Positions 49,334 to 58,626 of a stretch of 64,000 bases of DNA are shown here, one piece after another. The notes below the pieces were generated by a model. That model saw nothing but the letters and a program-made list of their open reading frames with translations, had not been told where the DNA came from and ran no database searches. How positions within the stretch are numbered: position 1 is the first letter of the stretch; every line of letters begins with the position of its first letter. The position numbers were made by a program, and so were the translations under genes. Source of the DNA: an uncultured Lachnospiraceae bacterium (GTDB lineage Bacteria; Bacillota; Clostridia; Lachnospirales; Lachnospiraceae); the NCBI GenBank assembly GCA_947382625.1, contig CANDAG010000005.1, forward strand, positions 62,001 to 126,000. Reading direction: 5' to 3'.

Positions 49334-51712
49334 CTAACAGGTTACTAAAACCCTGATATTCATCAACTCATTTACACAATATTCATTCGACATAGCCTTT
49401 CCCATTATGGTTAAGGTCCCCAAAGATTCATTTGCAATAAAATCTAATTCATATTCTGTTATTTCTTCTTTAATATCATTTGTGATGTCGTATGTACCAT
49501 TTGTGACTTCAGGGTATGATAAATAAGGTGATGTTTTAGCATTGCTTTTATCCAATGCATTCAATTTCGATGCACCTTCTACCAAATATTCAGTAGTTGG
49601 TATAGCTATCCCCGCTATCATTGAGACATGCCAATCACCAGTATAAGAATAGTCTTCATAACATTTCGGTAATGAACCATATGTAAACATGCATTCATTC
49701 TTCTGTTCTTTTCTTTTTCCGTTATAACCTTTCGGCAATAGACTTACTATCCACTTTTTATTTTTAAATTTGTCTGGTAATTGTAATGTTACTAATGTAC
49801 TTCCTACAGGGTAAGTAACCTCTTTGCTCCAAAAAGCTTCAAGGTGCTTATAAAAATGTGTATACCGGACATCCATATTACCCAGGGACGGTACACGTGC
49901 TTCCGAACTATAGCTTATAATATCCGTATCTTTTCCCGTATAATATTCAATACGCTTATATCCAGGAAATCGGGGCAACGAAATAGTTGTGTCATAGGAA
50001 AGCCCCCAAAACTCATTACCCTCTGCATCCCTTTGGAAAAATCCGGTAATAGGGCTAATTACTACTTGCAAATTTGTTGTAGGCGAATAAAACATGATAC
50101 CGTTATTGTCGATAGTCCCAACATGAACGTTATCTTTATCCATAATATGAATAACGCCATTCTTATTATCGGATCCACCTAATGTCAGGGTTCCACCCTG
50201 CGCCCAGTCAAACTGGATACCAATTGCAGAAAGCACATTTACTACAGCATTCCCCTGCGCATCGAATCCAGCCGTAAAGCTCTCCCCGCCATCCTGCGAT
50301 ACAAAAAATCCTTCCGCAGCACTTTTATAGACTACAGATCCCGGAATGAAATGGCATTTGCCGTCCTCGTCCACGACGATAGGCTTATTGCTCTGGTAAT
50401 AAATATAGCTTCCATCAGGCTGTTTCTCTGATTCCCGGTAAAGCCCCATAGCATTAGCTGCGAGCTGGTTCATATTTTGGACAGCTTTATCATATGTGGT
50501 AAGCTGTTTCTCTGTATTTCTCCGCGCTTCCACAACCGCCTGTGCCGCTGGGGAAACATAGGTACTGCTATTCCTTACAGGAGCTTCGGCTTCACAGGCT
50601 ATCTGTGTGTAGCCGCCAATCTTGTACGATACGGAATTTATCATGGAGTAGTATACGTTTCCTTTCCAGTCCGCAAAGCAGATTACCTCAAAAGGCTCAT
50701 ACAAAGGGTTTCCAATGATTTGAGCGCTGAATGGGCGGAACACCATGCCAACTATCCGGTTTCCCAGATAACGGGCTACCTCCTGCTCCTTCCCATTGAC
50801 AAAAGGATTTTTGCTCACTTCTATCAGGTACCCTTCTTCACCGAACATTCCCTCTGCTTTATCATCACCAGTCACCTTAATGCCGGTGATCTGGACATCG
50901 TCAGTCCCCACCGTGAGGGATTTGATCTGAGAGATATTCTCTGGCACTGTATCTGTAAAGGTTCCTCCGGAAAGGATTGTGCCGATGCTGTAATCTTTAA
51001 AATCACCGCCGCCTATCACGATATCATGCGGATATGTTTTAAAATTTCCACCCACGTAGCTGTATTGATCTAAAAGCGCCGAATTGTACCATATAAGCTG
51101 CATATAGCCATCATTATCGATCCTGGCATTGTACCCGGCTATCTGACAGGCCCAGGATACCACCTGCCGGTACGTGGCCTTTTCCGGCTTCTCCGCTACG
51201 ACAAAATCCATGTTATCAAACTGTCGGAAACCGATCGGGATCCCGCAGTCAAGACAGGCATCTGATATGATCATCTGCAATGTGGCTGGATATGACGTCC
51301 TGCTGGCAGCATAATCCTTATCCAGCTTATACATCCCGTCCACTGCGCTGATCTCGATAATGTCCCCCGGTGTCTCTGGGACGATGGTGTAGTATACGCC
51401 TTTACGGATTTTCTCAATGCTTCCATCATTAAGCATCATAGCTACATACAGATTGATGATTGACTGGTAAAAGTCATATTTCGAGAACCTTTCGTCTTTA
51501 TTTTCCAGTCTTATGGAAAGGGTCTTGCCAATAACGAAGCCTACACCAAATTTCCCGTCTGTGGTCTTGTCCTCAATCTGGCAGCCGCCTATCATAAAAT
51601 CCTTATAGGTAAGATTAAGGACTGTACCATCAGACAAGGTAATGTCCGCATAGTTTACCAAATTTGCACCATTTTTCAGTTTTTCTTTAAATTCTTTACT
51701 CGCTGTTATCAT
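49334..51712 (-). CDS. Phage tail tip / minor structural protein (tail-associated lysin type)
   Basis: The 792-residue protein begins ITASKEFKEKLKNGANLVNY, typical of siphophage tail-tip (Tal/prophage endopeptidase tail) proteins. The N-terminal half (about 1-380) forms the hub-like region (IRLENKDERFSKYDFYQ in part, GDIIEISAVDGMYKL). The middle (about 390-560) is linker and beta repeat (HVGTIDNNGIMFYSP). The C-terminal 230 residues are probably a host-contact domain. Its ATG overlaps the stop codon of the distal tail gene. No peptidase active site is evident. Confidence 0.85.
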   Translation of the reverse strand: MITASKEFKEKLKNGANLVNYADITLSDGTVLNLTYKDFMIGGCQIEDKTTDGKFGVGFVIGKTLSIRLENKDERFSKYDFYQSIINLYVAMMLNDGSIEKIRKGVYYTIVPETPGDIIEISAVDGMYKLDKDYAASRTSYPATLQMIISDACLDCGIPIGFRQFDNMDFVVAEKPEKATYRQVVSWACQIAGYNARIDNDGYMQLIWYNSALLDQYSYVGGNFKTYPHDIVIGGGDFKDYSIGTILSGGTFTDTVPENISQIKSLTVGTDDVQITGIKVTGDDKAEGMFGEEGYLIEVSKNPFVNGKEQEVARYLGNRIVGMVFRPFSAQIIGNPLYEPFEVICFADWKGNVYYSMINSVSYKIGGYTQIACEAEAPVRNSSTYVSPAAQAVVEARRNTEKQLTTYDKAVQNMNQLAANAMGLYRESEKQPDGSYIYYQSNKPIVVDEDGKCHFIPGSVVYKSAAEGFFVSQDGGESFTAGFDAQGNAVVNVLSAIGIQFDWAQGGTLTLGGSDNKNGVIHIMDKDNVHVGTIDNNGIMFYSPTTNLQVVISPITGFFQRDAEGNEFWGLSYDTTISLPRFPGYKRIEYYTGKDTDIISYSSEARVPSLGNMDVRYTHFYKHLEAFWSKEVTYPVGSTLVTLQLPDKFKNKKWIVSLLPKGYNGKRKEQKNECMFTYGSLPKCYEDYSYTGDWHVSMIAGIAIPTTEYLVEGASKLNALDKSNAKTSPYLSYPEVTNGTYDITNDIKEEITEYELDFIANESLGTLTIMGKAMSNEYCVNELMNIRVLVTC

Positions 51713-52080
51713 ACTGGATTTATTCCTATCACATTAAATGACAATGACTCCCACTTAAAAACGCCGTCTATTGTTTTCAGGCTCCCCGGGCTGTAATTTG
51801 ATGCGTAAAACTGCCCTGTCTCCCACTGGCCTGTTACAAAATTCAGATACCTAAGGGTAAAACTACTTCTGTTTAAAGTCTGGCTTATAATCTTTGCGGC
51901 CTCCTCTGGAGTGAGAGGCCCCCATCCAAAAGAGTAGCTCTGTATGGTCCCCATAGGGGTATTGTGCATCACCAGATCCTGTGTTCTGTCGGAATCCTCT
52001 GTGGAAGTAGTCGCAAGGTTTGGCTGGAAAGTGATGGGAGTTACAACCGGCACTCCGTTAAATTCAAATGGTCTTTCCAT
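51709..52080 (-). CDS. Distal tail protein (DUF6711-like)
   Basis: The 123-residue product (FEFNGVPVVTPITFQPNLAT in part, TPEEAAKIISQTLN, LKTIDGVFKWESLSFNVIG) lies between tape measure and tail tip, where the distal tail protein is expected. The pattern matches DUF6711-type phage proteins. It has a beta-rich fold prediction by eye. It ends with ATGA overlap onto the tip gene. Confidence 0.75.
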   Translation of the reverse strand: MERPFEFNGVPVVTPITFQPNLATTSTEDSDRTQDLVMHNTPMGTIQSYSFGWGPLTPEEAAKIISQTLNRSSFTLRYLNFVTGQWETGQFYASNYSPGSLKTIDGVFKWESLSFNVIGINPV

Positions 52081-52089
52081 GATACCCTC

Positions 52090-55080
52090 CTATGTTGTTC
52101 CAAGCATAAATGGATTGTTTCCAGTAGACATCTGCCTAATCATTGCATTATTTAAAACAATTTCCGTTATCTGCTTTCCGTCAATAATTACCGGAATTCT
52201 TATTGTAAGCTCTTTATTTCCAATCCCACTGGTGCTGCCAATTTTTGCCATCACATTTTCAACTGCCTGCTCAATGGTGGAAAGTGGGGAAACAACCTCC
52301 GTTTCTCTATTGTTATCACCCAAAATCGCAAGGTGCTGTTTCATCGTCCGGGGGATGACCTGCCCTGTTGCATAGCCTGGTATCTCCACGTTTGCCAACT
52401 TTGCTATTTCAGGTGAGTGGAGCATATAGGAAGATGTGCTGTAGGGGATTGTGCTGAATGAACCTCCACCAAAAATACTTCCCTTAAATATGCTTTTTGC
52501 CTTGCTTCCAATGCTACTCAATTTCTCTCCGATAGCACTTACCTTTTCACCTATCCAGTCAAAGGCGGATTGAATGGTACTTTTAATTTCTTCTATAATA
52601 GAACTTACTTTTTCTTTTAAAGAATTCCAACCTTCACTCCATTTCTCTTTTATGCCTGAGAAGAAATCAGTAAATCTTTGATTGATTTCTTCGCCCTTAT
52701 TGATAATGTTTTCAAGCATCCAGTCTAAAAAAGTTTCTATTATAGATGTTATCGCTTCGACAAACGCGTCCAAAAGTGCTTTTATTGCTTCAAAAATACC
52801 ATTTACCGCATCAGATATAAGAGTGGCAAAACCCTCTATAAGTGCCATTACAGCATCGATAAATCCACCCACTATATTCTGCAACCCTTGGAATGCCAAT
52901 TCCCAATCTCCGGTAAATACACCAGTCAAAAAGTCGATTATACCGCCAAGAATGGTAATTATTCCATTAATAGCATCTGCAATGTAAGCGACAAAATTAA
53001 CAAGCATATCCCATATTGCCTGGATAACCGGAAGGATTTTCGGAAGGATATTTTCGATAATCCAGGCTATCAAAGGCTGTAAAATATTCTCCCATAGCGC
53101 TTTCAGCAGATCGGCGATCTTCCCGAGAAACTCCGCCGCATTATTCAGCAATGGCTGTATATGGGAAGTCCATAACGTGTCAAAGTCTGCCGCCATCTGG
53201 TCAAGAATGGGTTGCACATTCCCGTTCCAGAATTCTATAAACTTCCCTACCAAATCGGAAAGCCCCTGTGCTACGGAATCGAAAAATGGCTTAAAATGCG
53301 TATCGTAAACCTCGTTGAGTTTTGCAAAGGTATCATCAATTCCCTGTTTGATAGTCCCGGTTACTTCTGCCAGTACGCCAAGAAATCCCTCTAACGCTGT
53401 TCGGAATGCTTCTTTATTATCAACGAATGGTTTGATAATGATTTGCACTATGTCACGGAAAAGTTTTGATGCAAGCTCTGTTATTCCCATAAACGCATCA
53501 GCAAAAATTCCTATAATGTTCGCCGTAAGCTGTTGCCCTTGCTCGCTTGCGAATGCCTCGAATACATATGCTATTGACTGGAACAGATCAGCAAACATAT
53601 AATTTACTTCTTCCCATATGTTGAACATGGAAATAAGATATTCTTTTATGCGCTCTTTATTTTGCTCTAAATACTTAGCAATACCCCCTAAAAGGTTTGC
53701 TGCTATGGTAAGACCAATACTTGCAAGAGAGCCGACAAGACTGCCAAGCATATAAACTACCGACTGTGCCCAACCATCTGCCGCTGCAAGCACCGCGGGG
53801 TCTGTAAAGATATCAATCAGGCTTTCTTTAATAGATGCAATACTATCTTTAATAGATTCCCATCGATACTGCCAATCGCCCAGACCGTCCCAGAACCCCT
53901 GCATAAAAATATCTTTTAATTTCTTTGCATAATCAATGATGGGTTTTAGAAAATCTTTTATTTTCTGCAAAAAATCAAATATTTTATTGTCAATCGGAAC
54001 TTCTTCAAACATTTGAGTTCCGGGATCGATTTCTTTGTCTTTTGTTTCATTAGATTTACGTTCTTGATATTTGTTTATTTCATCAAGAGGACTTAAATAT
54101 CCTTCTGTCGCTTCTTTTGCTTCTTCTGCCGCTTTTGCTTCATCCTTTAAATCATCAGCAGTCATTTTAATTGCTTTTGTATATGTTTTCTTTCCAGTGA
54201 GTGCGGCAATAAACTGTCCTACCAGATTGACAGCCTTAGTAAGCCATTCCACAAATCTCTGTATGTACGGTATAACTATTTCCACTAATGGCAAAAACGC
54301 CGCTGCGAAAGTGTTTTTTAACGTCAGAAGACTTGCTTTTAGACTGTCAATCTGATTCTTGAAACTTGTTATATTACTGTCATTATAAAGATTAGAAAAT
54401 CCTTCCTTTATAGCATTCGACATTGATCGAACTGCTTTGCTTATCTGATTAAAAACAAGGAGGGAGAGTGCAAGGCCTTTGAAGCGAGAACCAAGTGTCC
54501 CTAATAACCCCCCAGTCTTTTTAGTAGATTTATTTATCTTTTCAAGAGATTTCTTTGCGGTATTGCCAAGTTTTTTATATCCTTCTTTTACATTTTTCAG
54601 CTTCATTCCCAGAACTTCATGCTTTTGGTTTAATACAGACAAATCATTCTCTGCATACCGTAATTGCTGACCAAGTTTTGCAAATTCTTCCGTTTCGCTT
54701 CCAAGAGTAAAAGCCTTTCCACTTTCTTCCAGATCATACATTGCACCACGAATATCTTCGATCTTTATGTACAATTCCTGTGCTTCGTCTCTGGCCTGCC
54801 TGAATGGAGTAAAATTTTTATCAGTTCCCAATTTTTCAAAATCGTGAACTTTTTCAGCCACAGAATCGAATTTATTTGTCAGCTTTCCTAATTCGTTTTC
54901 CAGATTTTTGTATTCCTGCGTAGGTATTTTTGTATCTTTCAGTGAATCCATTTTTGAGCGCAGAGAAGCGATCTTGTCGGAAGTCTTGACAATACGATTT
55001 TCAAGCGTAGAAAGGTTGATTTCTGCGTTTTTTGTATTTATTTGTGTATTTATCCTTATACTTCCGTCGTACTGTGCCAT
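52090..55080 (-). CDS. Phage tail tape measure protein
   Basis: The start at 55080 (MAQYDGSI) has GGGTGA upstream; the frame upstream lacks one. The 996-residue protein has a long N-terminal coiled coil (about 15-180) and hydrophobic amphipathic segments in the middle (SLVGSLASIGLTIAANLLGG, then FLTGVFTGDWELAFQGLQNI). Repeated helical stretches rich in Ile/Ala/Phe follow, then a beta end with NNAMIRQM. This is the tape measure pattern; its length would set the tail length. It is separated from the chaperone genes by the plus-strand cargo gene. Confidence 0.92.
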   Translation of the reverse strand: MAQYDGSIRINTQINTKNAEINLSTLENRIVKTSDKIASLRSKMDSLKDTKIPTQEYKNLENELGKLTNKFDSVAEKVHDFEKLGTDKNFTPFRQARDEAQELYIKIEDIRGAMYDLEESGKAFTLGSETEEFAKLGQQLRYAENDLSVLNQKHEVLGMKLKNVKEGYKKLGNTAKKSLEKINKSTKKTGGLLGTLGSRFKGLALSLLVFNQISKAVRSMSNAIKEGFSNLYNDSNITSFKNQIDSLKASLLTLKNTFAAAFLPLVEIVIPYIQRFVEWLTKAVNLVGQFIAALTGKKTYTKAIKMTADDLKDEAKAAEEAKEATEGYLSPLDEINKYQERKSNETKDKEIDPGTQMFEEVPIDNKIFDFLQKIKDFLKPIIDYAKKLKDIFMQGFWDGLGDWQYRWESIKDSIASIKESLIDIFTDPAVLAAADGWAQSVVYMLGSLVGSLASIGLTIAANLLGGIAKYLEQNKERIKEYLISMFNIWEEVNYMFADLFQSIAYVFEAFASEQGQQLTANIIGIFADAFMGITELASKLFRDIVQIIIKPFVDNKEAFRTALEGFLGVLAEVTGTIKQGIDDTFAKLNEVYDTHFKPFFDSVAQGLSDLVGKFIEFWNGNVQPILDQMAADFDTLWTSHIQPLLNNAAEFLGKIADLLKALWENILQPLIAWIIENILPKILPVIQAIWDMLVNFVAYIADAINGIITILGGIIDFLTGVFTGDWELAFQGLQNIVGGFIDAVMALIEGFATLISDAVNGIFEAIKALLDAFVEAITSIIETFLDWMLENIINKGEEINQRFTDFFSGIKEKWSEGWNSLKEKVSSIIEEIKSTIQSAFDWIGEKVSAIGEKLSSIGSKAKSIFKGSIFGGGSFSTIPYSTSSYMLHSPEIAKLANVEIPGYATGQVIPRTMKQHLAILGDNNRETEVVSPLSTIEQAVENVMAKIGSTSGIGNKELTIRIPVIIDGKQITEIVLNNAMIRQMSTGNNPFMLGTT

Positions 55081-55235
55081 ACAATCACCCAAACAAAAAA
55101 AGATGCCAATAGACGCATTACACATCTACTGGCACCACTTAGCCCTTCCCCTATGCCAATCCATAGGGTGACATGATTCTTTTTCTTATTCTAACAGAAA
55201 AAGAATAAGTATTTGTACCATTTTATTTCGTTATC
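55081..55235. other. Spacer with hairpins between tape measure and cargo gene
   Basis: CCCTATG/CATAGGG (near 55150) and TTCTTTTTC/GAAAAAGAA (55176-55206) form hairpins. They could end minus-strand read-through or protect the tape measure mRNA 5' end. No gene is seen. Confidence 0.4.
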
Positions 55236-55244
55236 TGCTATGAT
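55236..55244 (+). promoter_or_regulatory. Extended -10 promoter of the cargo gene
   Basis: TGC-TATGAT (TATGAT 55239-55244) is an extended -10 box 29 bp before the cargo gene start. TTGTAC at 55213 is a poor -35 with a 20-bp spacer. It points against the surrounding late genes. Confidence 0.55.
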
Positions 55245-55272
55245 GTAGATATTGGGAAAGGCGGGAAATGAT

Positions 55273-55962
55273 ATGGGATTCATGCAGAAGATACTTGACG
55301 CTTTGAAATTGGAAAGTACGAGGGAAAGGGAAAGGCTTGAAGAGAAAGAAAAGAAGCCAGATGTACTGTTTGAGTGGGAGGGCCCGCCAGACGTGTATAA
55401 CGAAACAGATTTCTGGGAAGATGAAGAGGAGGAAAAGGAAGAAGAACCCAAACAGTATCAATATATACTGTTTTCTGACCATGTAGATACATCTTATATT
55501 GTTGGTTCAAGGCAAGATTTTATGAGAAAAGATTATACGATAGAGCCTTTATATTATGTGTCTTGCCAATATTTACATAAGTTATGGAAATACTCTAAAG
55601 ACTTATGTAAGATTATAAAGGTAAAAAAATTCTTTGAAACTTTGGAAGAGTTTGAAAAACTATTGTATATGAAAGATGATTTTATATTTGGAAAAATGAA
55701 TGTAGAACTTGAAAGAAAATACTATGAAGATAAAAAAGATGAATTGTTAATCGCGTTTCTTGATAAGGCTTTTACTGACGAATATAGAAATGCGTTGGAA
55801 CTGAAGACAACAAAAGGGCGTATAGATAGAATCAATCACTGGTTTTTTGTGATGGACTACTACAAACAATTCTTAACGCCAAACGCATTAACGGTATTAG
55901 AGGCATTAGAAAAAAGGTGGACTATGGAGTTAATGCCTAATTTGTTGGAAAAGAATGATTAA
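55273..55962 (+). CDS. Phage cargo (moron) gene of unknown function
   Basis: The product (229 residues from ATG 55273; TTG 55252 and ATG 55282 are alternatives) starts with a charged coiled stretch (LKLESTRERERLEEKEKK) and a very acidic run (WEDEEEEKEEEPK). A helical Lys/Tyr/Phe-rich domain follows (about 60-229) with YYKQFLTPNALTVLEALEKRW near the end. No family is recognised. It is the only complete plus-strand gene in the phage half seen, is more AT-rich than its neighbours, and has its own promoter and terminator. These are the marks of a gene expressed from the lysogen, for example for superinfection immunity. That role is inference. Confidence 0.8.
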   Translation: MGFMQKILDALKLESTRERERLEEKEKKPDVLFEWEGPPDVYNETDFWEDEEEEKEEEPKQYQYILFSDHVDTSYIVGSRQDFMRKDYTIEPLYYVSCQYLHKLWKYSKDLCKIIKVKKFFETLEEFEKLLYMKDDFIFGKMNVELERKYYEDKKDELLIAFLDKAFTDEYRNALELKTTKGRIDRINHWFFVMDYYKQFLTPNALTVLEALEKRWTMELMPNLLEKND

Positions 55963-55967
55963 AATTT

Positions 55968-55992
55968 GAGGGCTTTTCTGCCCTCTTTTTTA
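55968..55992 (+). terminator. Terminator of the cargo gene
   Basis: GAGGGC and GCCCTC pair around a 6-nt loop and are followed by six T, 6 bp after the cargo gene stop codon. Confidence 0.85.
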
Positions 55993-56038
55993 AGATTGAT
56001 ACAGTAAACGCACAACAGACGTTAAATGTATAATAAAG

Positions 56039-56069
56039 GAGGGTGGCTAAGAACCGCCCTCTCTTTTTA
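56039..56069. terminator. Hairpin at the end of the chaperone genes
   Basis: GAGGGTGG and CCGCCCTC pair (one G-T) around a 7-nt loop, with T-rich sequence on the plus side. On the minus strand it overlaps the stop codon of the 45-aa gene and could weaken read-through into the tape measure gene. Confidence 0.5.
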
Positions 56070-56184
56070 TGATTTTTCGTTTTTCTTCCAGAATGATAAT
56101 GCCATTTTTATCTTTCTTGACTACTGCGGAAAGGCCACGCTCCGCAATATCCCTTACCACCTTACCGATTTCCTTGTCCGTCAC
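56047..56184 (-). CDS. Small phage protein (45 aa) after the tail chaperones
   Basis: A 45-residue frame (VTDKEIGKVVRDIAERGLSA, then VVKKDKNGIIILEEKRK) starts with GTG, overlaps the stop codon of the Gp15-like gene (GTGA) and has GGAGGAGG upstream. Translation is very likely. It is basic with no recognised domain. Confidence 0.75.
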   Translation of the reverse strand: MTDKEIGKVVRDIAERGLSAVVKKDKNGIIILEEKRKIIKREGGS

Positions 56185-56777
56185 CCTAAAACCTCCTCCA
56201 GCAATGCCTTATTTTCTGCCTCCTGTTCCAATTCCTCTTTGGTCTTGGGCGGAGTCAGCTTGACAAGTTCCCCATTCTTCGCGAGAAACTCTTTTTCATA
56301 CTTTTCCAGTTTCTTTCCTTTGTTCAGCTTATTACGTATTCCCATAATAAAGGCCAGCATGCTGTTTCTGCTTATTTCGTTAAAATATCCTATAAACGTC
56401 CACCAATGTAGATATTCTTCTTCCCGGACATCTGCACATTTTGCTTTGTCGTTTATGGCGGAAAAAATCATTTGTTCGTCTTTCTTCCAGTCATAAGTAG
56501 GAAGATTTTCTTTTTCCTGATGTTCCCCGGCAGATATAAACCACTTTATCTTTTCAATGGCTTCATTTACATCAAATCCATTTTCTGCTGCTTTGAAAAC
56601 ATCGTCTGCGCATGAAAAATCTTCAAAAATCATGTAAATTGCAACAATGCACTTTTCTTCCTGTGCCAGTTCCGGATCCTGGAAGGATTCAAATACGTCC
56701 AGGACATTCCGGTAGTCGGAGCGGATCGGATAATCCGTATCTCCGACTGTCAGATGTTCCGGTAATGCGCCTATCAT
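56181..56777 (-). CDS. Phage Gp15-family protein, probable tail assembly chaperone
   Basis: The 198-residue protein fits the bacteriophage Gp15 family: IRSDYRNVLDVFESFQDPEL in part, a central LHWWTFIGYFNEI and an acidic C-terminal helix. It sits where the second tail chaperone (GT-like) usually is, between the first chaperone and the tape measure. Its ATG overlaps the previous stop codon (ATGA), so coupling replaces the programmed frameshift known in lambda. Confidence 0.85.
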   Translation of the reverse strand: MIGALPEHLTVGDTDYPIRSDYRNVLDVFESFQDPELAQEEKCIVAIYMIFEDFSCADDVFKAAENGFDVNEAIEKIKWFISAGEHQEKENLPTYDWKKDEQMIFSAINDKAKCADVREEEYLHWWTFIGYFNEISRNSMLAFIMGIRNKLNKGKKLEKYEKEFLAKNGELVKLTPPKTKEELEQEAENKALLEEVLG

Positions 56778-57286
56778 TTACGAGCCTTTCTCTGCGGCTT
56801 CTTATGATCCTGCGGCTGATACTTTGCCATGCGTGCTTTGCTTGCTTTCTCACTACGTTCTACTTTCCGTTTAAAGATGTCCTCCATGATCGGTGTCATA
56901 GTTTCAAAAAATGCAACAAACTTATCCTCGTCCGGGAGGAAATCCGGGATTGCTTCGTAATATTCCCGGAAGGACTTCTTCGCCGTTCCCTCCCCAAAAA
57001 TATTATCAATTATGGCAATTGCTTTTTCACAGAACCCTACTCTTACCCTTGAAATTTCAACAACCCTGTCAAAATTGTTTTCGTTTTCAGCTTCGGGATA
57101 TTTCTTTTTAACCTCGGCCAGTTCCTTGTCTGCTTCGTCCGCCAATTTTTCAATTTCCTTATATCCGTCACTAAACCGATCAAACAGCTTTGCATCGTCA
57201 CCGGAAATAAAAATCTTATCTCCATGCTTGTTTAATGTAATTTCATCCAGTGAATCATCCTGTAAATCTAAATTATATTTTCCCAT
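56774..57286 (-). CDS. Phage tail assembly chaperone-like protein
   Basis: The start at 57286 (MGKYNLDL) has AAAGGA about 8 nt upstream. The 170-residue protein begins with a beta part (DEITLNKHGDKIFISGDDA in part). Helices follow (YKEIEKLADEADKELAEVKK), ending in a basic tail (DHKKPQRKARK). Position after the tail tube gene suggests the first tail chaperone (G-like). No active site is expected. Confidence 0.78.
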   Translation of the reverse strand: MGKYNLDLQDDSLDEITLNKHGDKIFISGDDAKLFDRFSDGYKEIEKLADEADKELAEVKKKYPEAENENNFDRVVEISRVRVGFCEKAIAIIDNIFGEGTAKKSFREYYEAIPDFLPDEDKFVAFFETMTPIMEDIFKRKVERSEKASKARMAKYQPQDHKKPQRKARK

Positions 57287-57357
57287 TCTTAACATCCTTT
57301 CCAAATCGGGGCATGATGGAAAGGTACACGCCCCAATATATTAAGTTTCCTTAATAC

Positions 57358-57906
57358 CTAACTCAAGTTGCTGCCCTCGGTTTTCTTCGTTGCACTTCTC
57401 TCGGCTACTTCCGATGCCCCGCCCGCGGTAAATGTTGGAATCTTGTTCTCTACAGATACGGATCCCTGCACCCTTGCGCCGTCTTCGTTGATTGTGAACG
57501 GAATCGCATAACCGGCGGTAGATCCGCCATCATTATCGACCACAACCTTAACAGGAACCTTATAGCCCTTACCAGTTGCCGTCTTTTCTCCAGTGTCCTT
57601 GACTTCGATATCCAGAGTTGCCACGATCATCGTTGCGGACGTGTGCTCATCGTCTACTGCCAGATTATCAGCAATATACTGGATATGTTCGTAAATCGCA
57701 TCTTCTGTCCTTGCCTGGTATTCGTTTGACATAGACGGTGTATACCCGTTATTGTTAAATGTCGTTTCCCCAAGCACATTCTTGGTCTGCTCTGTGTCGG
57801 GATTCAGGTCAATCGACAAATCATCGGAATCTTTTCCCAGTACGGTATAATCCTTGTCATCAAACGACAGCCACATAGCACGCCGGCCTCTTAAAATCTT
57901 ACCCAT
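57358..57906 (-). CDS. Phage major tail (tube) protein
   Basis: The start at 57906 (MGKILRGRR) has AAAGGAG 6-7 nt upstream. The 182-residue protein (WLSFDDKDYTVLGKDSDDL, then NPDTEQTKNVLGETTFNNNG) has the tail tube pattern of phi13-like phages. The beta-rich C-terminal part is (IPFTINEDGARVQGSVSV). It is the tube subunit stacked along the tape measure. It lies between the tail terminator-like and chaperone genes. Confidence 0.85.
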   Translation of the reverse strand: MGKILRGRRAMWLSFDDKDYTVLGKDSDDLSIDLNPDTEQTKNVLGETTFNNNGYTPSMSNEYQARTEDAIYEHIQYIADNLAVDDEHTSATMIVATLDIEVKDTGEKTATGKGYKVPVKVVVDNDGGSTAGYAIPFTINEDGARVQGSVSVENKIPTFTAGGASEVAERSATKKTEGSNLS

Positions 57907-57919
57907 ATGTTTCTCCTTT

Positions 57920-58372
57920 CTACTCCACTTCATATTCCATCACCGCATCCGCCACATAGACAGTGCTCTTATCCTGCCCTGTCTCGTCCTTGTACGGGAT
58001 TGCCACCGATGCAGTAATTTTCGTTATCGTCCTTCCGTCTGTAAGCAGGGGTAAATCCTTTGTGTTTTCCAACCACCGCATAATCCGCCCGACAAACGCT
58101 TGTGCATCTATCCGCAGTTCCGATGTGGTCGGGTTGCTCTTATACTCCATCCGGAAATTAATTTCCGCAGTAAAGCCGCCAAGCACATTCCGCTTTCTAT
58201 ACCTTCCCCCAAGCACCGACACAGAAAGCGATTTATTCGCCCCCAGAGCGTCATATTCAGCCTTTACGCTTGGGTCGCCTATCTGCCGCGGGTAGTCCTT
58301 TACAAGCTCCCACAGAGCCTTTCCAACGGTGTCGTATTCGGTTGCGCTTAGGAGTTCGATTTGTTCGCTCAT
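57920..58372 (-). CDS. Phage tail terminator / minor capsid-like protein
   Basis: The 150-residue protein (TVGKALWELVKDYP, then LSVSVLGGRYRKRNVLGGF, then ITASVAIPYKDETGQDKST) has an alpha-beta fold typical of tail terminator (minor capsid 3-like) proteins that cap the tail tube at the head. It lies just before the tube gene and overlaps the preceding gene (ATGA). Confidence 0.75.
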   Translation of the reverse strand: MSEQIELLSATEYDTVGKALWELVKDYPRQIGDPSVKAEYDALGANKSLSVSVLGGRYRKRNVLGGFTAEINFRMEYKSNPTTSELRIDAQAFVGRIMRWLENTKDLPLLTDGRTITKITASVAIPYKDETGQDKSTVYVADAVMEYEVE

Positions 58373-58626
58373 AGGCTGCCTCCATACATAAACCGCTTCT
58401 TGTTGACAGACTTATCAATTTCTTTCAATGAGTCTCCCATACTGATATTTACAACTCCGTTAATGTTGGGAGTGAAAAAACCTATTCCGCTTCCGATTTG
58501 AATTGAATGTGAAACAGAAGATTGCGGTTCATCTATGTACGCACAGGCTTCAAGATATTTGTGGTTGCATTTATCCCTATCGGGACACGCTCGGCATTTT
58601 TCAGCTGTTCGTGATATACTTCCCAT
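58369..58626 (-). CDS. Phage minor capsid-like protein with cysteine cluster
   Basis: The 85-residue protein starts with a cysteine pattern CRACPDRDKC-N5-LEAC that could bind zinc. It ends NINGVVNISMGDSLKEIDK. It lies in the connector region as minor capsid 2-type proteins do. Family assignment is by position; the cysteine cluster is seen directly. Confidence 0.7.
   Translation of the reverse strand: MGSISRTAEKCRACPDRDKCNHKYLEACAYIDEPQSSVSHSIQIGSGIGFFTPNINGVVNISMGDSLKEIDKSVNKKRFMYGGSL

Noticed and set aside
56774-57286. Programmed -1 frameshift between the tail chaperone genes, as in lambda G/GT
   Set aside because: The second gene has its own ATG overlapping the stop codon (ATGA), and I find no clear slippery heptamer with a following hairpin near the end of the first.
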